64,000 nucleotides of DNA from contig NW_024881279.1 of NCBI RefSeq assembly GCF_018691265.1, positions 5,113,243-5,177,242 on the forward strand, written 5' to 3'. The stretch comes from Tyto alba. Its lineage: Eukaryota; Chordata; Aves; Strigiformes; Tytonidae. The notes under the pieces were generated by a model. The model was not told the DNA's origin. It saw nothing but the letters and a program-made list of their open reading frames with translations, and ran no database searches. Below are positions 46,562 to 58,895 of the stretch, piece after piece. How positions within the stretch are numbered: position 1 is the first letter of the stretch; each line of letters opens with the position of its first letter. The translations under genes and the position numbers were made by a program.

Positions 46562-48047
46562 CTGAGCATCAAAAGAGCTTGTGAAGGTTAGTAGTTTTTC
46601 CATTCCTTTACAATCATGCTGTCTATCAGTATAACATAGATGAGAAAATAACCTCACCTTCTTGCCAGGTCCTTCCAAAAGCTGTTCCTAAAGAGAATGT
46701 CACTGTACTAAAATTCTTGGTAACCAGGTATTTACTTTTTGTCACCTTTCTTATAGCTGGGTGCTACCGCAGAGTCAAGATAGTTCTCTTTCAGTTTAGT
46801 TGGAATAGAGTACGAACTCTAGGGATAAAATTTAGCTCTTCATGTGGTGGATTCCTTAGATTAAACTGATACATGAAGTAACTTTTCTAAAGCTTGATAC
46901 TTTCTTAGTTTGAGAAGTGGTTTATCTTCTACCTAACTATACATGTTCTTACTGAACATTGGCTCCATTGTGCCAGATAGAAGTATTTTTCTTATTTCCA
47001 AGCTTGTACCAGCCCATGCAAAGGATTCAAAGGTTTGACCAAGTTCATGAAGAGGACCATAAACAGAGCTAGAAATGAATGCAGGAGTTCTGGTTCTAGG
47101 TCTTATACCTCTGACTGATTAATTATTCACTGATGTGAATCAGTCTTCAGAAAGATCAACTATATACACCACAGATAATCTCAGCTCAAAGCAGACCTAG
47201 GTCAGCAAGAAAGGCATCGTGTGCTCATAACAGAAGCGGGTGATGGTTTACAGCTGGGCCTAGAAGTTTTACTACCCATTTAAATTCAGCAAATGCATTC
47301 AGTGTAATCTCATACCTCTTGATAGAACCTAGCTCTCCTTGTTCAATGAAATGGTTATTTACTGAGATACTGCAGAGGCCACTCTAGGAAGAGAAGATAG
47401 CTCTCTTGGTTGGATTTACTGCAAAAATCTTAACTTGTGATGCATTTCAGGAGAGGACTTTTAAGCAAAAATTGATCTAAGTGTCTATTGTTTGTTCACT
47501 GGCTGCTAATAAAGAGGTTGATGTCTCCTGTCCTTGCAGAAGCTGGTGAAGTGAGAGTATTTCTTTATGGCCATTGGCATTTATCCTTTCATTTTGGAGC
47601 AGCACTAATCTTTCTCCTTTTAGGGTGTGTCAGTACATTTGCAGACTATGATAAGTTGCCCTGCATTGAAGGGTTTACAACTATATGTATATTTTTTGAT
47701 TTTTTTGGGACGCATATAGATCATGTTAAAAACCAGAAGTCCATTGTTCAATCAATCAAGTTAATCCTGGTGCTCCTTGATAACTATAGCTATCACATTT
47801 CAGAGTGATTTTACTGGATATTACTGGGATTACTTGTAGTAGCCACTCAGTCTAGACAGGGGTTTCTATTACAGTGAACACAGACAAAAGGGTAAGAAAT
47901 ATTAATGCCCAACATCCATTAACCATGCACAAACTGCATATCAGAGAGTGGATCCTGTTCACTTGCCTGTGGTTCCCCCTCCCTTTTGTTTATCTCTCAA
48001 AAGGGCACTGGCTTTTTTAATTAAAAAGAAACAGGTTGTCTTAATAA
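46562..48047. other. Unique noncoding sequence
   Basis: No gene, repeat or strong splice pair seen. Confidence 0.55.
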
Positions 48048-48067
48048 GGGGGGGGGGGGGGGGGGGG
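48048..48067 (+). repeat. Poly-G run (20)
   Basis: Twenty consecutive G in otherwise AT-rich sequence, followed by AGGGAAG. It satisfies any G-quadruplex definition. Such runs are rare, unstable and error-prone in sequencing. Confidence 0.9.
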
Positions 48068-49353
48068 AGGGAAGCTGCTCAAACTTTGCCATTTAAAGTT
48101 AAGGGAAGTTAGAGATCTTTTGATGAATTGCCCCAGTATGGAAAGGTCCACGTGTTTTGTCTGGAGAGCTATCTTCAGGATGGTTTTCTCTTGACCTTTC
48201 TGCAAGATGGGAGCAGAGTCATGGTGACCTTGCTGAAATGAACAGCTTAGAAACTTGGATCTTTGAGAATCCTGTCATTGTGAGAATTATGGTGAAGTGG
48301 ATCTCAAGACTGTCATCAGGGTTGAATAAAATTACACTACCCGTTGTTTCTGAACCAAAGCCATTTAGAATGACAAGCACTCTAGGAATGCTGCTCCTTG
48401 AATAAATGTAATGTGGCAGTGACATGTAGTTCCCACCATCCTCTAGAAGACAATTCTGCTAAATTAAGACAGTTGGCTGATTAAAATTAGGCTTAACTAA
48501 CAATGCACTGAATTAAGTAATAAAGTTAAAATCTAAAGCATTTAAAATTCTCATTTTATGCTACTCCACATGTTCAAACTCATAACACGTGGGTAAACAT
48601 TGTATTTGCTGCCTAGACTATTTGTTGTGTCACAGATTTTATTTTGGATGTGGCATACTTCAGACTGTTGTCAAATTTCCCATCGTAACTGAAGCTTCAC
48701 CAGGTCTTCCAAAGCGCATTAGGAGTTAGGGTAGCAGCAGGAACATTTAAACGCTTTGCTTAGATATGGCTTGCAATCCTGTATTCATTCACCCAAAGAC
48801 CTTGATGTCCTTTTATTCTTGACAGCCTTTGGGAATCAAAAGTTAATTAGCCTGCTGTTGGGAAGGGTCTGCAGATCCTGTGGAAACAGAAGCTTCCAAA
48901 GCTTTCTTCTGGGGGGGAAATGAAAAAAATAATAAACTCCAGTTATATAAGAAGCTTGCAATTATTTCAAGATTCCCTTAATCCCTGGGTGATAAGGCCA
49001 ATTCAGCACTATATGGATATATAAATCAAGATTCCATTGCAAAACTTTAGCTTGGTGTAGACTTGGAGAACATGCACTGCATGCCAATGCTCTCAAACCC
49101 CTTTTATATCTGACAGCTGATTTCCGTATGTTTGAACATGATATAGCAGACACTGGGAGTCTGCATTACTGTTGCTCTCACGATGTCTGTCATTTGGTTT
49201 CTAAGTGTGGGCACTGTCCATCTCCAATCTGCCACAGCAAATTTTCTTGTGACAGAAAGACTTCTCTGTTGGTTGTCATAGTTCAACAGTGGGTTTGGTG
49301 GCTCCCAGGCCTTTCTTCCATGCAGAGGGGAATAAGTAATGTGGTTGGTTTGA

Positions 49354-49360
<7 letters not shown>

Positions 49361-49384
<24 letters not shown>

Positions 49385-49387
49385 TTT
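49361..49387. repeat. Poly-T run (27)
   Basis: Uninterrupted T followed by CCCCTC, giving a 30-plus base pyrimidine tract. No minus-strand AATAAA to its right. Confidence 0.9.
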
Positions 49388-50495
49388 CCCCTCTTTGAGG
49401 CAAGAGTTGTGTTTATATCTCTTTCATAAACAAAACAGAAATGTTGCATCATGCAGTTAAGGTCCAAGTTTATCAAATTATGCAAGTACCTAGTTCTCTG
49501 GGTTATGTTAATCAGCAGTTATGTTCTTAATACAGTTATGATAATAAGTTACTTGCATATAACCCATGGAGCAGGGCAATGCAGTCAGTTTCCCTTACTT
49601 TAGGCTTACTAATGAATATTTTTTTCTCTTGCTGTGTACATGTTTATCTTGATCTTGAGCTGCAGGTGTGCCTACCTTGATACACCTCCTCCCTGATCTC
49701 TTGTTTCATGGTAATAAAACAGGAGTTTCTAGGGTATTTCTCACTGCAGTGTCAGAAAGCAGAGGATAGCATAAATTTCCTGCCCTCATTTCCAGGAATG
49801 TCATAATGGCTGGTGGGTTTTTTTGCACCCTTATTTTGAAATCAAAGCCTTTCAAATAAACCCATGGGGATAGCCCTCTTCAAGCGGTCAATGGGTGGGC
49901 ATAAGCTATTGCTTGGAAAGTAAAACCCACCCTCCTTGGAATGAATTTCCTTATTTTCTTGCAGGTGTGTGGATGGGATGTGGCAATTCTTGCTGTCTTC
50001 TGGTGTAAGGTGTAGGGTGATCCAAAAAAAGCATATGGTATGCTGCTAGAGTCCAAGAAGAACAAGATCATAAAAGCTCCCCTATGGAAACATTGCCTTC
50101 GCCCAGGGTGTTTTGCCAGGCAGCATAACCTGACTCTATTGAAAGAGCTGAATTATTGTTATATAGCTTTAAAAACACAGTATTGGACTATACATATAAT
50201 TTGAGGCTGTTTTTAATAAGCATTTTCTGTGGCCTGTGGATCCCTCTGGTTTAAATGTTCTCAACTTTTTGGTCAAATAAATAACAGCCTAAAACAGTAT
50301 TTTTAGGAAAGATGATGCTTGGTGATGGCTGGGGATTCTGTGGCTTTCACCGCCCTTCAGATAGCTTGGACCAATGTGTATACTTTTCAAGAAAACAAAC
50401 AAAATAAAGAACAACTTGAAGGTTTTAGCTGAAACACCATCCAAGACTGCTCACAACCTTTCCTTCGATTGTGTTAGCTGATGTAAGGGTTGTTC

Positions 50496-50624
50496 TTTTT
50501 TTTTTTTTTTTTCTTAATATAACTGGACTTTCTGAATCTCTGTATACTTCCCCTAGATTTTCTTTCCTTCTCTGTTTTTTTTTCTGTACTTTTCTCTGTT
50601 TTTTTTTTTTTTTCTTTTTTTTTT
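50496..50624. repeat. T-rich low-complexity cluster
   Basis: T17 at 50496-50512, then T15 at 50599-50613 and T10 at 50615-50624 in pyrimidine-rich surroundings. Confidence 0.85.
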
Positions 50625-53600
50625 CCCTTCCTTGTTGCTCATTCATCCTGTCATTTCTCTGTGTTTCTCCCACTGTTTATTCCTATTTTGCTGTTTCCCT
50701 TCCCAGTTCTTCTGCGGCTCAAAATTACCTTGTCTTGAATTGTTCCAAACGCTCCTGGCAAAAGTCAGCTCCTTGTCAAGGCCAAATTATGCTCTTGGTC
50801 TAGTGTTAGGTTCACATCTGACCCCAAATGTGCCTAGATTAAAAAGAAAACATTATAGAGAGGCTGGAGAAGAGAAGGTGGCAGGAAAACTTGGCGAAGT
50901 GTGCCATGGAAAGTCCCAGGACCCCTGCTTTAGTTCAGGCTCATTGCCACAGGGCTATCAACAGCCAAGGGCAGATGATGTGTGAACAAGAGCTGGAAGA
51001 AGCCGTGCAGAAAACACAGCATGGTGTCTCAGATCTTCTAGAAACAGAAGATGAGTCTGTATGCTTTCAACTTGTAGGATGTACAAACTCAAGGCCTGGA
51101 TTAAGACCTGGATTTTATTATTTGAATTTTCTTGAAATATAGTTTGGTATGGGCATGGGAAGTGACTGGGCCTATGAAGGCAGTACCAGGGAGGTCCTTA
51201 CCAAGGAGTATCTGAAGGTTTTTGGCTGTTTTCCACTGACTTGTGGATGAGGTCACTGTTTTGCTGAGGAAGCTGGAAATGGAGGCTGCTTCTTTGTGCC
51301 AGATCATCTGTGATCCCTTCTCTCCTGCCCGCTGGACACCCCACAAAGCCTGGCCTTGTGGTTTCAGTGGATGACAAGAACCACCAGGAACTTCTTGTAG
51401 TGATGTGGGATTAACTGCTGTGAAGGATGACTTAAAGTCCTGATCTTTCCTCTTTGTTTTTTTCTGCCCAAATTATGCTTCTTGACAAATCCATCGCTTG
51501 ACTGTGCTGTCACCTCTCCTCAGTCCCCACTTCCTGGCTGCATATCTCAGCTCTGGATTTATAGGAAACAAAATGTTCTTCAGACCTAAAGATGGTGAAC
51601 TGCATTGATTTGTGTGGCCTGAGATAATGACCTCAGGCTGTCCTTTGAGCTTTTCTGTATTTTTTTCATTACTTCCCTAATGCTGCTCAGGTTCCTTCAA
51701 ACTGAGCAATCAGTGGTACTATACCAGTGTCATTAACTTCAGATTAAACCTGTTTTATTTAAACTTTGTCATCCATGTGAACATTTTGGAAGTTACAAAC
51801 TATGAAGGAGGTAATTGTCTGTGGGAAAGGCTGGCTGATGCTATTTCATCAGCCATCTGGTGGGGACATCCTGATTGTACTACTTCAGACAGTTTTTGAA
51901 AGACTGAAGATGTAGATATTTAAATGATAATTAATAACAGTATTCATCTCAGTAATTCTCTTGGCAAAACTCTTGATTTAACATTAGCTTTCAATAAAAC
52001 TCTGTCATCTTAAACTTTCATTTTAAACAGAAAAATGCTTTCAAAGTTTCAGATTTAGAAGCTTTTACAGAGCTTAATAAAAATTCACTTTTTGGGCAAA
52101 GCACAGTTGACAGCTGTATTGGTACTGATGTTTCTATTTAAAAACATGCTCCTTTTGTTTGCTGCATCTTGCAGCTGCTGAGATTCTTTGTCCTGCTTCC
52201 TCTAAGTTTCTCTTACCATCTCACAGGCATCACAGAGCAGGGCCAAGTGACTTCAACACCACTGATGGAGAGAACTTGATTTTATTCTCACACGTGACTC
52301 AGCTCTTTTTATTGATGTGGAAAGGATTTGGACAAGCACCAGAGGTGCTGGGGAGAAGATGCTCTGTAATACACACAGTAGATGGGATGATCAAGCACTC
52401 CACTGTGCATTACAAACTATCATTAGATATGCAGGTGTCAGGATGGTGAAGTGCACCAGGCCTTCACGTAGGAGAAATATGCCCATAAACCTTACCCCTG
52501 CTCTGGGACCAACCTACCAGGTAACTGGGCTATATACACTTGTTGGAACAGAGGTGACTTGCTATTTTTAAGTTGCATATTTCCTTGAACAATAAGGTTC
52601 TACAAAGACAGTAATGACTATGCTGTGGAAATCCTGATAAAGGCTATTGGTTTTGGACAGATAAGCAACAGCAAAACAATAACTAGGGTAAGATAGACTA
52701 TTCCAAGAGAATAATTTAGGGGAAAAAATGCATATGTGAATTTAGTATGTAAAACAACTGTCTAGAGAGTCTGGCATCTGGCTCATCCTACTGTCACGTT
52801 CCTGCATGCCCCTTGCTTCTAGGAAGAAGTTAGCAAAGTGAAGAAAAGGAAATAAAAAAGTTAATCTCTTGCTTAACTAGCAGCTGTATCTCTTTACCAG
52901 CTTAGCACTTCTGGGCCATATATCCATGTAGGAACCCCAGTTGTACTTCTTTTTATGTGTATTGACTTAGTGGAGTGCAAACATGTTAAAAAGTTCACTT
53001 TCTCCTTTATACGAGTCTATAAAAAAGCTCTTAAAATGGAGTCATAGGGTTTCAATGAGACAAATGAATGATCAGCCGAGACCTAGCAGTCCTTTCTGAT
53101 GGATTAGGTGCTTTAATGTGAGAAATTGTAAGATGCTAATCAGCCTGTAGAGTTTTCATGCCTCTAGCACTATGTAATGACACAAAATATTGTGATGCCT
53201 CCAAGTTATAATGGAATAGGCGAGTAAGATGCAGTAATAGGTATCACTCATGATATTTGATTCCAGTTAAAACTGCATTTTCAAAAGTCTCTAGGCAGCA
53301 GAGATTTCTTATGCATTTATGGGAATTTGAGTAAAACTAAACATATACACACTGTCTTGGAAATTTTTCTAACAGCTATTTGGACACAGTAATGTACAGA
53401 TATAATTGTAAACACATGCACAAGTAGATCAGTGTGTGTTTTCAGTGCCTGCTTTTAGGAGAAATAACACATTAACATATTTTCTGAATTTTGCAAATGC
53501 ACTGCAAAATTGCAGCTCAATAAACTTAACTTTATATGTCCTTCTAAACTGATGACACGAGTACAATATCAAGATGTTTTCCAGTTGGGATTTAGGAAGC

Positions 53601-53952
53601 TGTAAGACATGACAGAAGTGTTCATAACAGGGCATTTCAGCACAAATTTTAACTTGCACGGAGTTGATCCAAAATCAGCTCTCCAGCAAGGAATGTATCT
53701 ATTTACAACACTTACTCTGGAAGGGATCGATCCCACTGCCAGAGCAGTAAAACACACATTTGCTGCAGTAGCACAGAAGCAGGTCACAGTTTACCAGAAG
53801 GAATCATTTACTGTACAGAGCTGTTACATTTTATTTCTGTGCATTTGGAAATTTTGAGTTACATCCTGTCACTTGCAATTGCAGGCATGCAAGTGCTGTG
53901 TTTATATTCCATGTTGGTCACTGAGATCACAAACACGATCAGTCACTGAGTT

Positions 53953-53976
53953 AAAAAAAAAAAAAAAAAAAAAAAA
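53953..53976. repeat. Poly-A run (24)
   Basis: Uninterrupted A; no AATAAA in the preceding 40 bases, so not a clear retrocopy tail. Confidence 0.9.
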
Positions 53977-54735
53977 GCAGGATATTTTGCCTGCATGTTT
54001 TTCTAGGAGTGGTGGTGTTTTGGGAGATAAAGAGCAAAACTGGAGTATCTGAAAACAGTCCTCAGGATAGCTCTCTTTCTCGACTTCGCTGAGCATCAAA
54101 AGAACACAACTGAGTTAGAGCCAATGTTTGTTAAGGATGCAGGCTGGAAATGGTTAACTATTAACATGGAGCTAGGAAATCAGCATCCATCCCTGGCACA
54201 ACTGCTTCAGGAATCCTGCCAGGAGCCAGTAGCTGAAAGCCTCACTAAAAACAGGACAACACTATTAAATGCCTGGAGTCTTAAATGGTTAGTAGGTTTG
54301 TCAAGGTGATATGCTTGTGGTCTTTATTGAAGTGCAAGCTGAGGGACATCTCTGTTATTTATAGAAATGTGTAATCAATGCAGTTTGTGAGCATTTATGT
54401 TGTTATTACAAGAACAAAACGTTATCTGCATAATTACAAAGTTATATTCTGATAGGGATTCTTATTTAAGCCTGTTACATGCTCCAGCAAAGCAGAAAAT
54501 CCCTTACTGAGCACCGTTAATAATGGAGCATTAAGAATACACTGTTTTCTTTTCTTGCTCTATATACAGCTATTTATTTCTAAAACAACTGGGTTTTGGT
54601 GCTTTCTAGGATTTCTTTTTTGGGTGCTGGAGAAATCTTTCCTTGGACCTGGCTACAAGAAGGAATGTCTCTACAACCACTTCTGGTAATCTTCCCCCTG
54701 TCTTGCTGGGACGAGCCCTCTCCCTCCCACCTCAG

Positions 54736-54782
54736 CCTGCGGCAGGGCCTGGGACAGGGATTTAGGTGGGCGATGGAGTGAG
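54736..54782 (+). other. Candidate short exon (47 bp)
   Basis: The acceptor CCCTCTCCCTCCCACCTCAG ends at 54735 and is among the best pyrimidine tracts in the window. The donor GAG|GTGAGT at 54782/54783 is perfect. With the upstream acceptor TTGGTGCTTTCTAG (ending 54609) the exon would be 173 bp and share the donor. One frame is open until a TGA at 54779-54781. Noncoding transcript more likely than protein. Confidence 0.28.
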
Positions 54783-57360
54783 GTGAGTTTATCAGCTCTA
54801 GGCATGGCCTGGGAGAGGCTGATAATGTTCAGAGATTGCTTTCTGTAAGGGCCAAACTGAACTTTGTTGTGCAGAAATCCATTGTATGATGCCAGAGGAC
54901 TAAAATACCTCTGGTTTCCCCCCAGCAATCTTAGTAGAGTCTAGTGAGGTGGGCATGTCTTCAGGGGTGCCACACCTAGGCACTGCCTCCAGTGGTGGTG
55001 GGGATCTCTTGGGAATCCTCCTTGGGGCCTGAAAGGGCTTTTCAGGCTGTACTGATGTGCAGAGTCCTTGCAGCTGATGGTGAGCAGCCGTTTGAGAGGT
55101 TCCTCCAGCAATATGGGATGGCCTCGGCCACCTGAGCTCGTGGAATGCTGGGCTGCAGACCCAGCCCTGCCCTCTCCAAACCCAGGGAGTAAAAGTGCAG
55201 TATCCTAGTGTGCTGACCTGCGAAGAGTCTGGGAAATATGACATAACCCTTTGAAAGGAGAGGGAAGGGGAAGGAGTGTAAACCCCACAAAAGGAAGTAG
55301 GTGAGAAGGAAGGCAGGAGGGAAGGGCAGGTGGGGTAACTCCTGGCAATTAAGCCTCCCTGAGGCAACCCCACTCCTTGGGCAGAACCTGCCTGGCTGCT
55401 CCTTCAGCTGCTGCTGCTTGTGCACGACAGATGCATTGGCAGAACAAACAGCCAGTGATGATAAAGATGGCCACTACTGATCAGGCTTTACTTGTTGAGC
55501 CAATGGGAATCTGTATCTGGAAAGGTGGTGGAACTGGTTCTCAGGTTAATGCTGTGTCTAGCTGAGGTGTCACGGTCAGACAGCTAAGAGGGGGGCAATC
55601 TGAGGAGCCTGCTGCCCTACAGGGATTCCCACACTGCAGAGCCCTGTAGTTGGATGGTAGTTTAGCTGGCTCTTACCTATACCTACTCCACTTGATGCAA
55701 TTTGCTGTTAGCATCCATGGATGCATCTCTCCATGCTATGGGAAATGGGCTTGTCTCTCTAGTTTTCATTAAGACACAGGAGTAAATTAAGTAGTGGAAA
55801 AAAGGACCTAGAATCAAACTCTTTCCTGTACTGAGCACTTGAAGAATTGCTAAGTGTAACATTAGAATTATGTGGCTTTATTGTGGACACGTGCACGCTC
55901 AGATTTAAAGGCCAGTGGCTAGACTGAGCAAACATTTAGTGCAGATGGGAGGAGGGAAAACATCTATTTTCTTGTGCCGGTACAAAGGATGACTAATTAC
56001 ACCAGGAACAGCTGCAGTGCACTTGAAACTGTAGAAGACCAGCTGATTCTTACCATGCTTCCCCAGCCAAGTGGCAACACCTGAGACCTGCCAGGTAAAA
56101 ACCAGGCTCTGTGCTTTGTCCAAGTCATTAGAGCTCCACTTGGAGAGAAGTGAGCAAGGAACAAGCTTTGCTTCACTGCTTAAAGAGTTACTCAAAAAGA
56201 AAAAAAAAAATATATACCTGGAAGAAATATTTCAGTCCAAAGTAATATTTACTTGGGTGCTTAAAACTTTGTAAAATGCCCTGAAGGTCACAAGCCATTC
56301 ATCCTGCTGTGTATTTCTCTTTAAGAAGGTGCTTGTAAGTACTACTGGAACACATGTGTGATGAGGGGTTGCCATGGCAAACAGGTTTTGGCACTATTTA
56401 AGACAGAGTTTTATTGCGCAGCAGAATAAATAAGCATGTTAAAGCCACATACAGTAACTTGTTGGCACATACATTAATGCTCCCAAGGGCTGCAATAACT
56501 TAAGCACCCTCCCTTTAAACATTTTTCAGCTTTTTTTCTTTTTTATTGACTACATGCATTTAGTATTAGGGCTAGGAATGTCCCATTTCCACCCCCTTTT
56601 GAAGTGAGTAATTGAGGCAAAAAAGGAGGACTGTCTAATAAATCATAAAGGGGCATTGTGCACAGACAAGAGGGGCAATTTTCCTTTTCCTAACATACAC
56701 GAGGGTAAGCCAGCATGAAATCTGGCTGTGTACTAAATTTTGACTTGCTCCCTCTAGACATAGGAGTAGATTGGTGTGTTTATATTTCTGATGGAGCCTG
56801 AATAATCAAAAATAATTTCACACCATTTTCTGCAGTTTCTGTCTTGCTTTTTTGTGCCAAGCCAGTCTTCTACCACATCACAGCAGCAAGCTAGTTACTT
56901 CAGCTTTAGTCATTTTATGAACCACCTGTTCTGTTCCCAGTTTGGCTCCCAGTTCACACCAGTGAGTCCTGTCAGGTCTGGAAACACTCCCAGCTTTGAG
57001 GAAGTGCTGCAGGGAGGCAAGAGGCAAATCTGTGCCTGTAAGAGGGCTCAGGTTTGTGGTGCTCTTAAAGGTGAACATAAATTACACTTTATAATGAAAG
57101 CTCTGGTTTAAGAAGAGTTATTAGTGTATTAGGCTGAGCTTTATTAGCTCAGAGGTTTTGGAGCCATGTGGGAGGTGTGACACTGGCTCCCTCTTCTGTG
57201 GGAAGCAGTAACTTTTCTGGTTTGGAGAACTTTGAAGCTGCCAAAAGCAGGCAAAGCCAACAAAATCTCCCCCATCCCCTCCCACCTCGGATACATAAAA
57301 GCACAATTAGTGCAGATGTGATCAGATAACGCCCAACTGTGAGGCAAGTGACACACTTAC

Positions 57361-57431
57361 CTCCTCCCCTGAGGAGTGAAGGATGGCTGAGGCTTCAGCC
57401 AGAGGTGACAGTAATTTTTTCTTGTTAAAAA
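57361..57431 (-). other. Candidate exon, minus strand (71 bp)
   Basis: On the minus strand the acceptor CTCACCAATTCCCCAG opens at 57431, and the donor GAG|GTAAGTG closes at 57361. One frame is open throughout and reads FNKKKLLSPLAEASAILHSS, then GEE, of ordinary protein-like composition. No family is recognised. The acceptor pyrimidine tract is moderate. Confidence 0.25.
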
Positions 57432-58334
57432 CTGGGGAATTGGTGAGTGCAGTGGATCTAATTGTCTTTGTTTTGTTGGTAAGGAAGTTACTGAGGAAGA
57501 GTGACAGAAAGTACACCTCATCCTAAAAGAAGATTGCAGTCTGTGCTGGCTCCCACTGTACTCAGAAGAAAAATCTGTTTTACGTATTCCCTATGAGTTT
57601 AGGATGAAAGCTGCAATGTATTTTACCCTTAGGGCCCTTTCTGCCTCTTGCCCCACTGCCAAGATGACCCCAGAGCCTTCAGCAAGGCTTGGGCTCGAGG
57701 TCAGGGCTACTTGTTTCTCTTAAACGCTCCTGTACACTCAGCAATCACTGAAACATGCTCAGGCCTCAGGAAATGGGGGACGAGAGAAAGAGTTGATTGT
57801 TTTATGAGACATACACGTTTGTAATTGTTGTGGTTTAGCCAATATTGCATACTGATAGGCTCATTATGAATTACAATTTACTGAATAAGAGAATTCACGA
57901 GGGAGGGATAGTACATGGAGAAAAAAGAAAGAAAAAAGAGGGAGGTGATTTTTATGCCTATAAAGGTGTCTCCTGGGCATAACTGGAGTTGAAGACCTAC
58001 CATTTCCTTCTAGCTGTTTGGATTTGCTTGCAATTAAAGCCTAGTGGAGCTGTCAGGGGCTGTTGACAAATATATTATAACCAACTTAGGTTAAGCGAAA
58101 CTTACTTAAAATTAATCCATCCCTGCACAATACTCCGTTTCACTTCAGAAGAATGTGCCAGGAGGAATACGTACAATCCTGACTGCGTTCGGAGAACCTC
58201 CTCAAGGTGGAAATTTGCAAATAGGGCTACTGTAGTATGTAATGAGAAGCTGCAGGGCTTTCAATTATCCCATATAGTCTGTCTCTTTGCAATTTGACTG
58301 ACAGCTAATTATGCTGGTGCCATTTTTTTGGCAG

Positions 58335-58450
58335 TGGAATTTAATCTCCCAGATGGAAAGCAAATCAATCTGCCCATCGCTGCAGCTGAGGCATACTTTG
58401 GCTCAACTTTAATTTATTCTCCTAAGCCTAAGAAGGCTAGTCATTTCAAG
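58335..58450 (+). other. Candidate exon or conserved noncoding element (116 bp)
   Basis: The acceptor CCATTTTTTTGGCAG ends at 58334. The donor AAG|GTACAA lies at 58450/58451. One frame is open (phase 1 in, 0 out): VEFNLPDGKQINLPIAAAEA, then YFGSTLIYSPKPKKASHFK. The peptide is unusually protein-like but not recognised. The flanking TAATTA and ATTATCCC words and AT-rich, repeat-free context fit an enhancer-type element equally well. Confidence 0.25.
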
Positions 58451-58823
58451 GTACAAAAATATCAAATTTCTTCCGTTAACCAGGCTGGTGAAAAAGTGTG
58501 GAAGAGTTGGGATTTCGTAGGCTACGCTGTGAAACGTTGTTGCTCCTTCCTTTGTATTAGGAAACAGCAGTATCATCTCCCCTTGATTCCTGTTCGTGGA
58601 ATCTGACAAGGAAGAAGCATTTATGAGCGGGTTCCTAGTGATAATGGTTAAACATGAGTTGTGGAGGCATTAAGTAGGATTCTATGGAGGAATGAACTAA
58701 ATCTCTGAAGAACTCGACACGAAAAGGAATCGGTGGCAATTTTCAAGCACTTTAGCCAGTGTGCAATAGCCCGGTTCCCATTGGGTTTCACACCAGGGAT
58801 ATAAATACAATCCTTCTACTTAC

Positions 58824-58895
58824 CTGCACTCCTCAGGCCTATCAATTATGCTGCTCCCTCCGAGTTGCTGTTACAACTTTAGGTATTACTGTCCT
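58824..58895 (-). other. Candidate noncoding exon, minus strand (72 bp)
   Basis: On the minus strand the donor CAG|GTAAGTAG at 58824 is perfect. The acceptor CAACGGTTTTGCAG at 58895 is only fair. All three frames contain stops, so only a noncoding or untranslated exon is possible. Confidence 0.2.

Larger units (their letters stand above)
48068..53952. other. Unique noncoding sequence
   Basis: No gene recognised. A moderate donor CAG|GTAACT lies at 52520/52521. Long T runs are listed separately. Confidence 0.5.
53977..58334. other. Unique noncoding sequence with a GC-richer middle
   Basis: No gene recognised. 54,700-55,640 is GC-richer, with a purine-rich tract near 55,256-55,330. Two overlapping minus-strand open frames (54900-55373, 157 codons; 55042-55425, 127 codons) lie opposite that tract and are best explained by its strand bias. 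57,800-58,330 is AT-rich and repeat-free. Confidence 0.5.

Noticed and set aside
53953..53976. Poly-A run as the tail of a processed retrocopy
   Set aside because: No AATAAA upstream, no open frame or known gene sequence, and no flanking duplication. The T runs at 21694, 24347 and 49361 were rejected for the same reasons on the minus strand.
54900..55425. Minus-strand open frames of 157 and 127 codons
   Set aside because: They overlap in different phases opposite a purine-rich tract that lacks stop codons by composition. Content is low-complexity Ser/Pro/Leu-rich.
57826..57838. Thirteen bases (TGTTGTGGTTTAG) identical to the left terminus of the LTR at 11756
   Set aside because: Similarity ends at once, there is no opposite terminus or duplication nearby, and the flanks look like ordinary unique sequence. 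Chance match.
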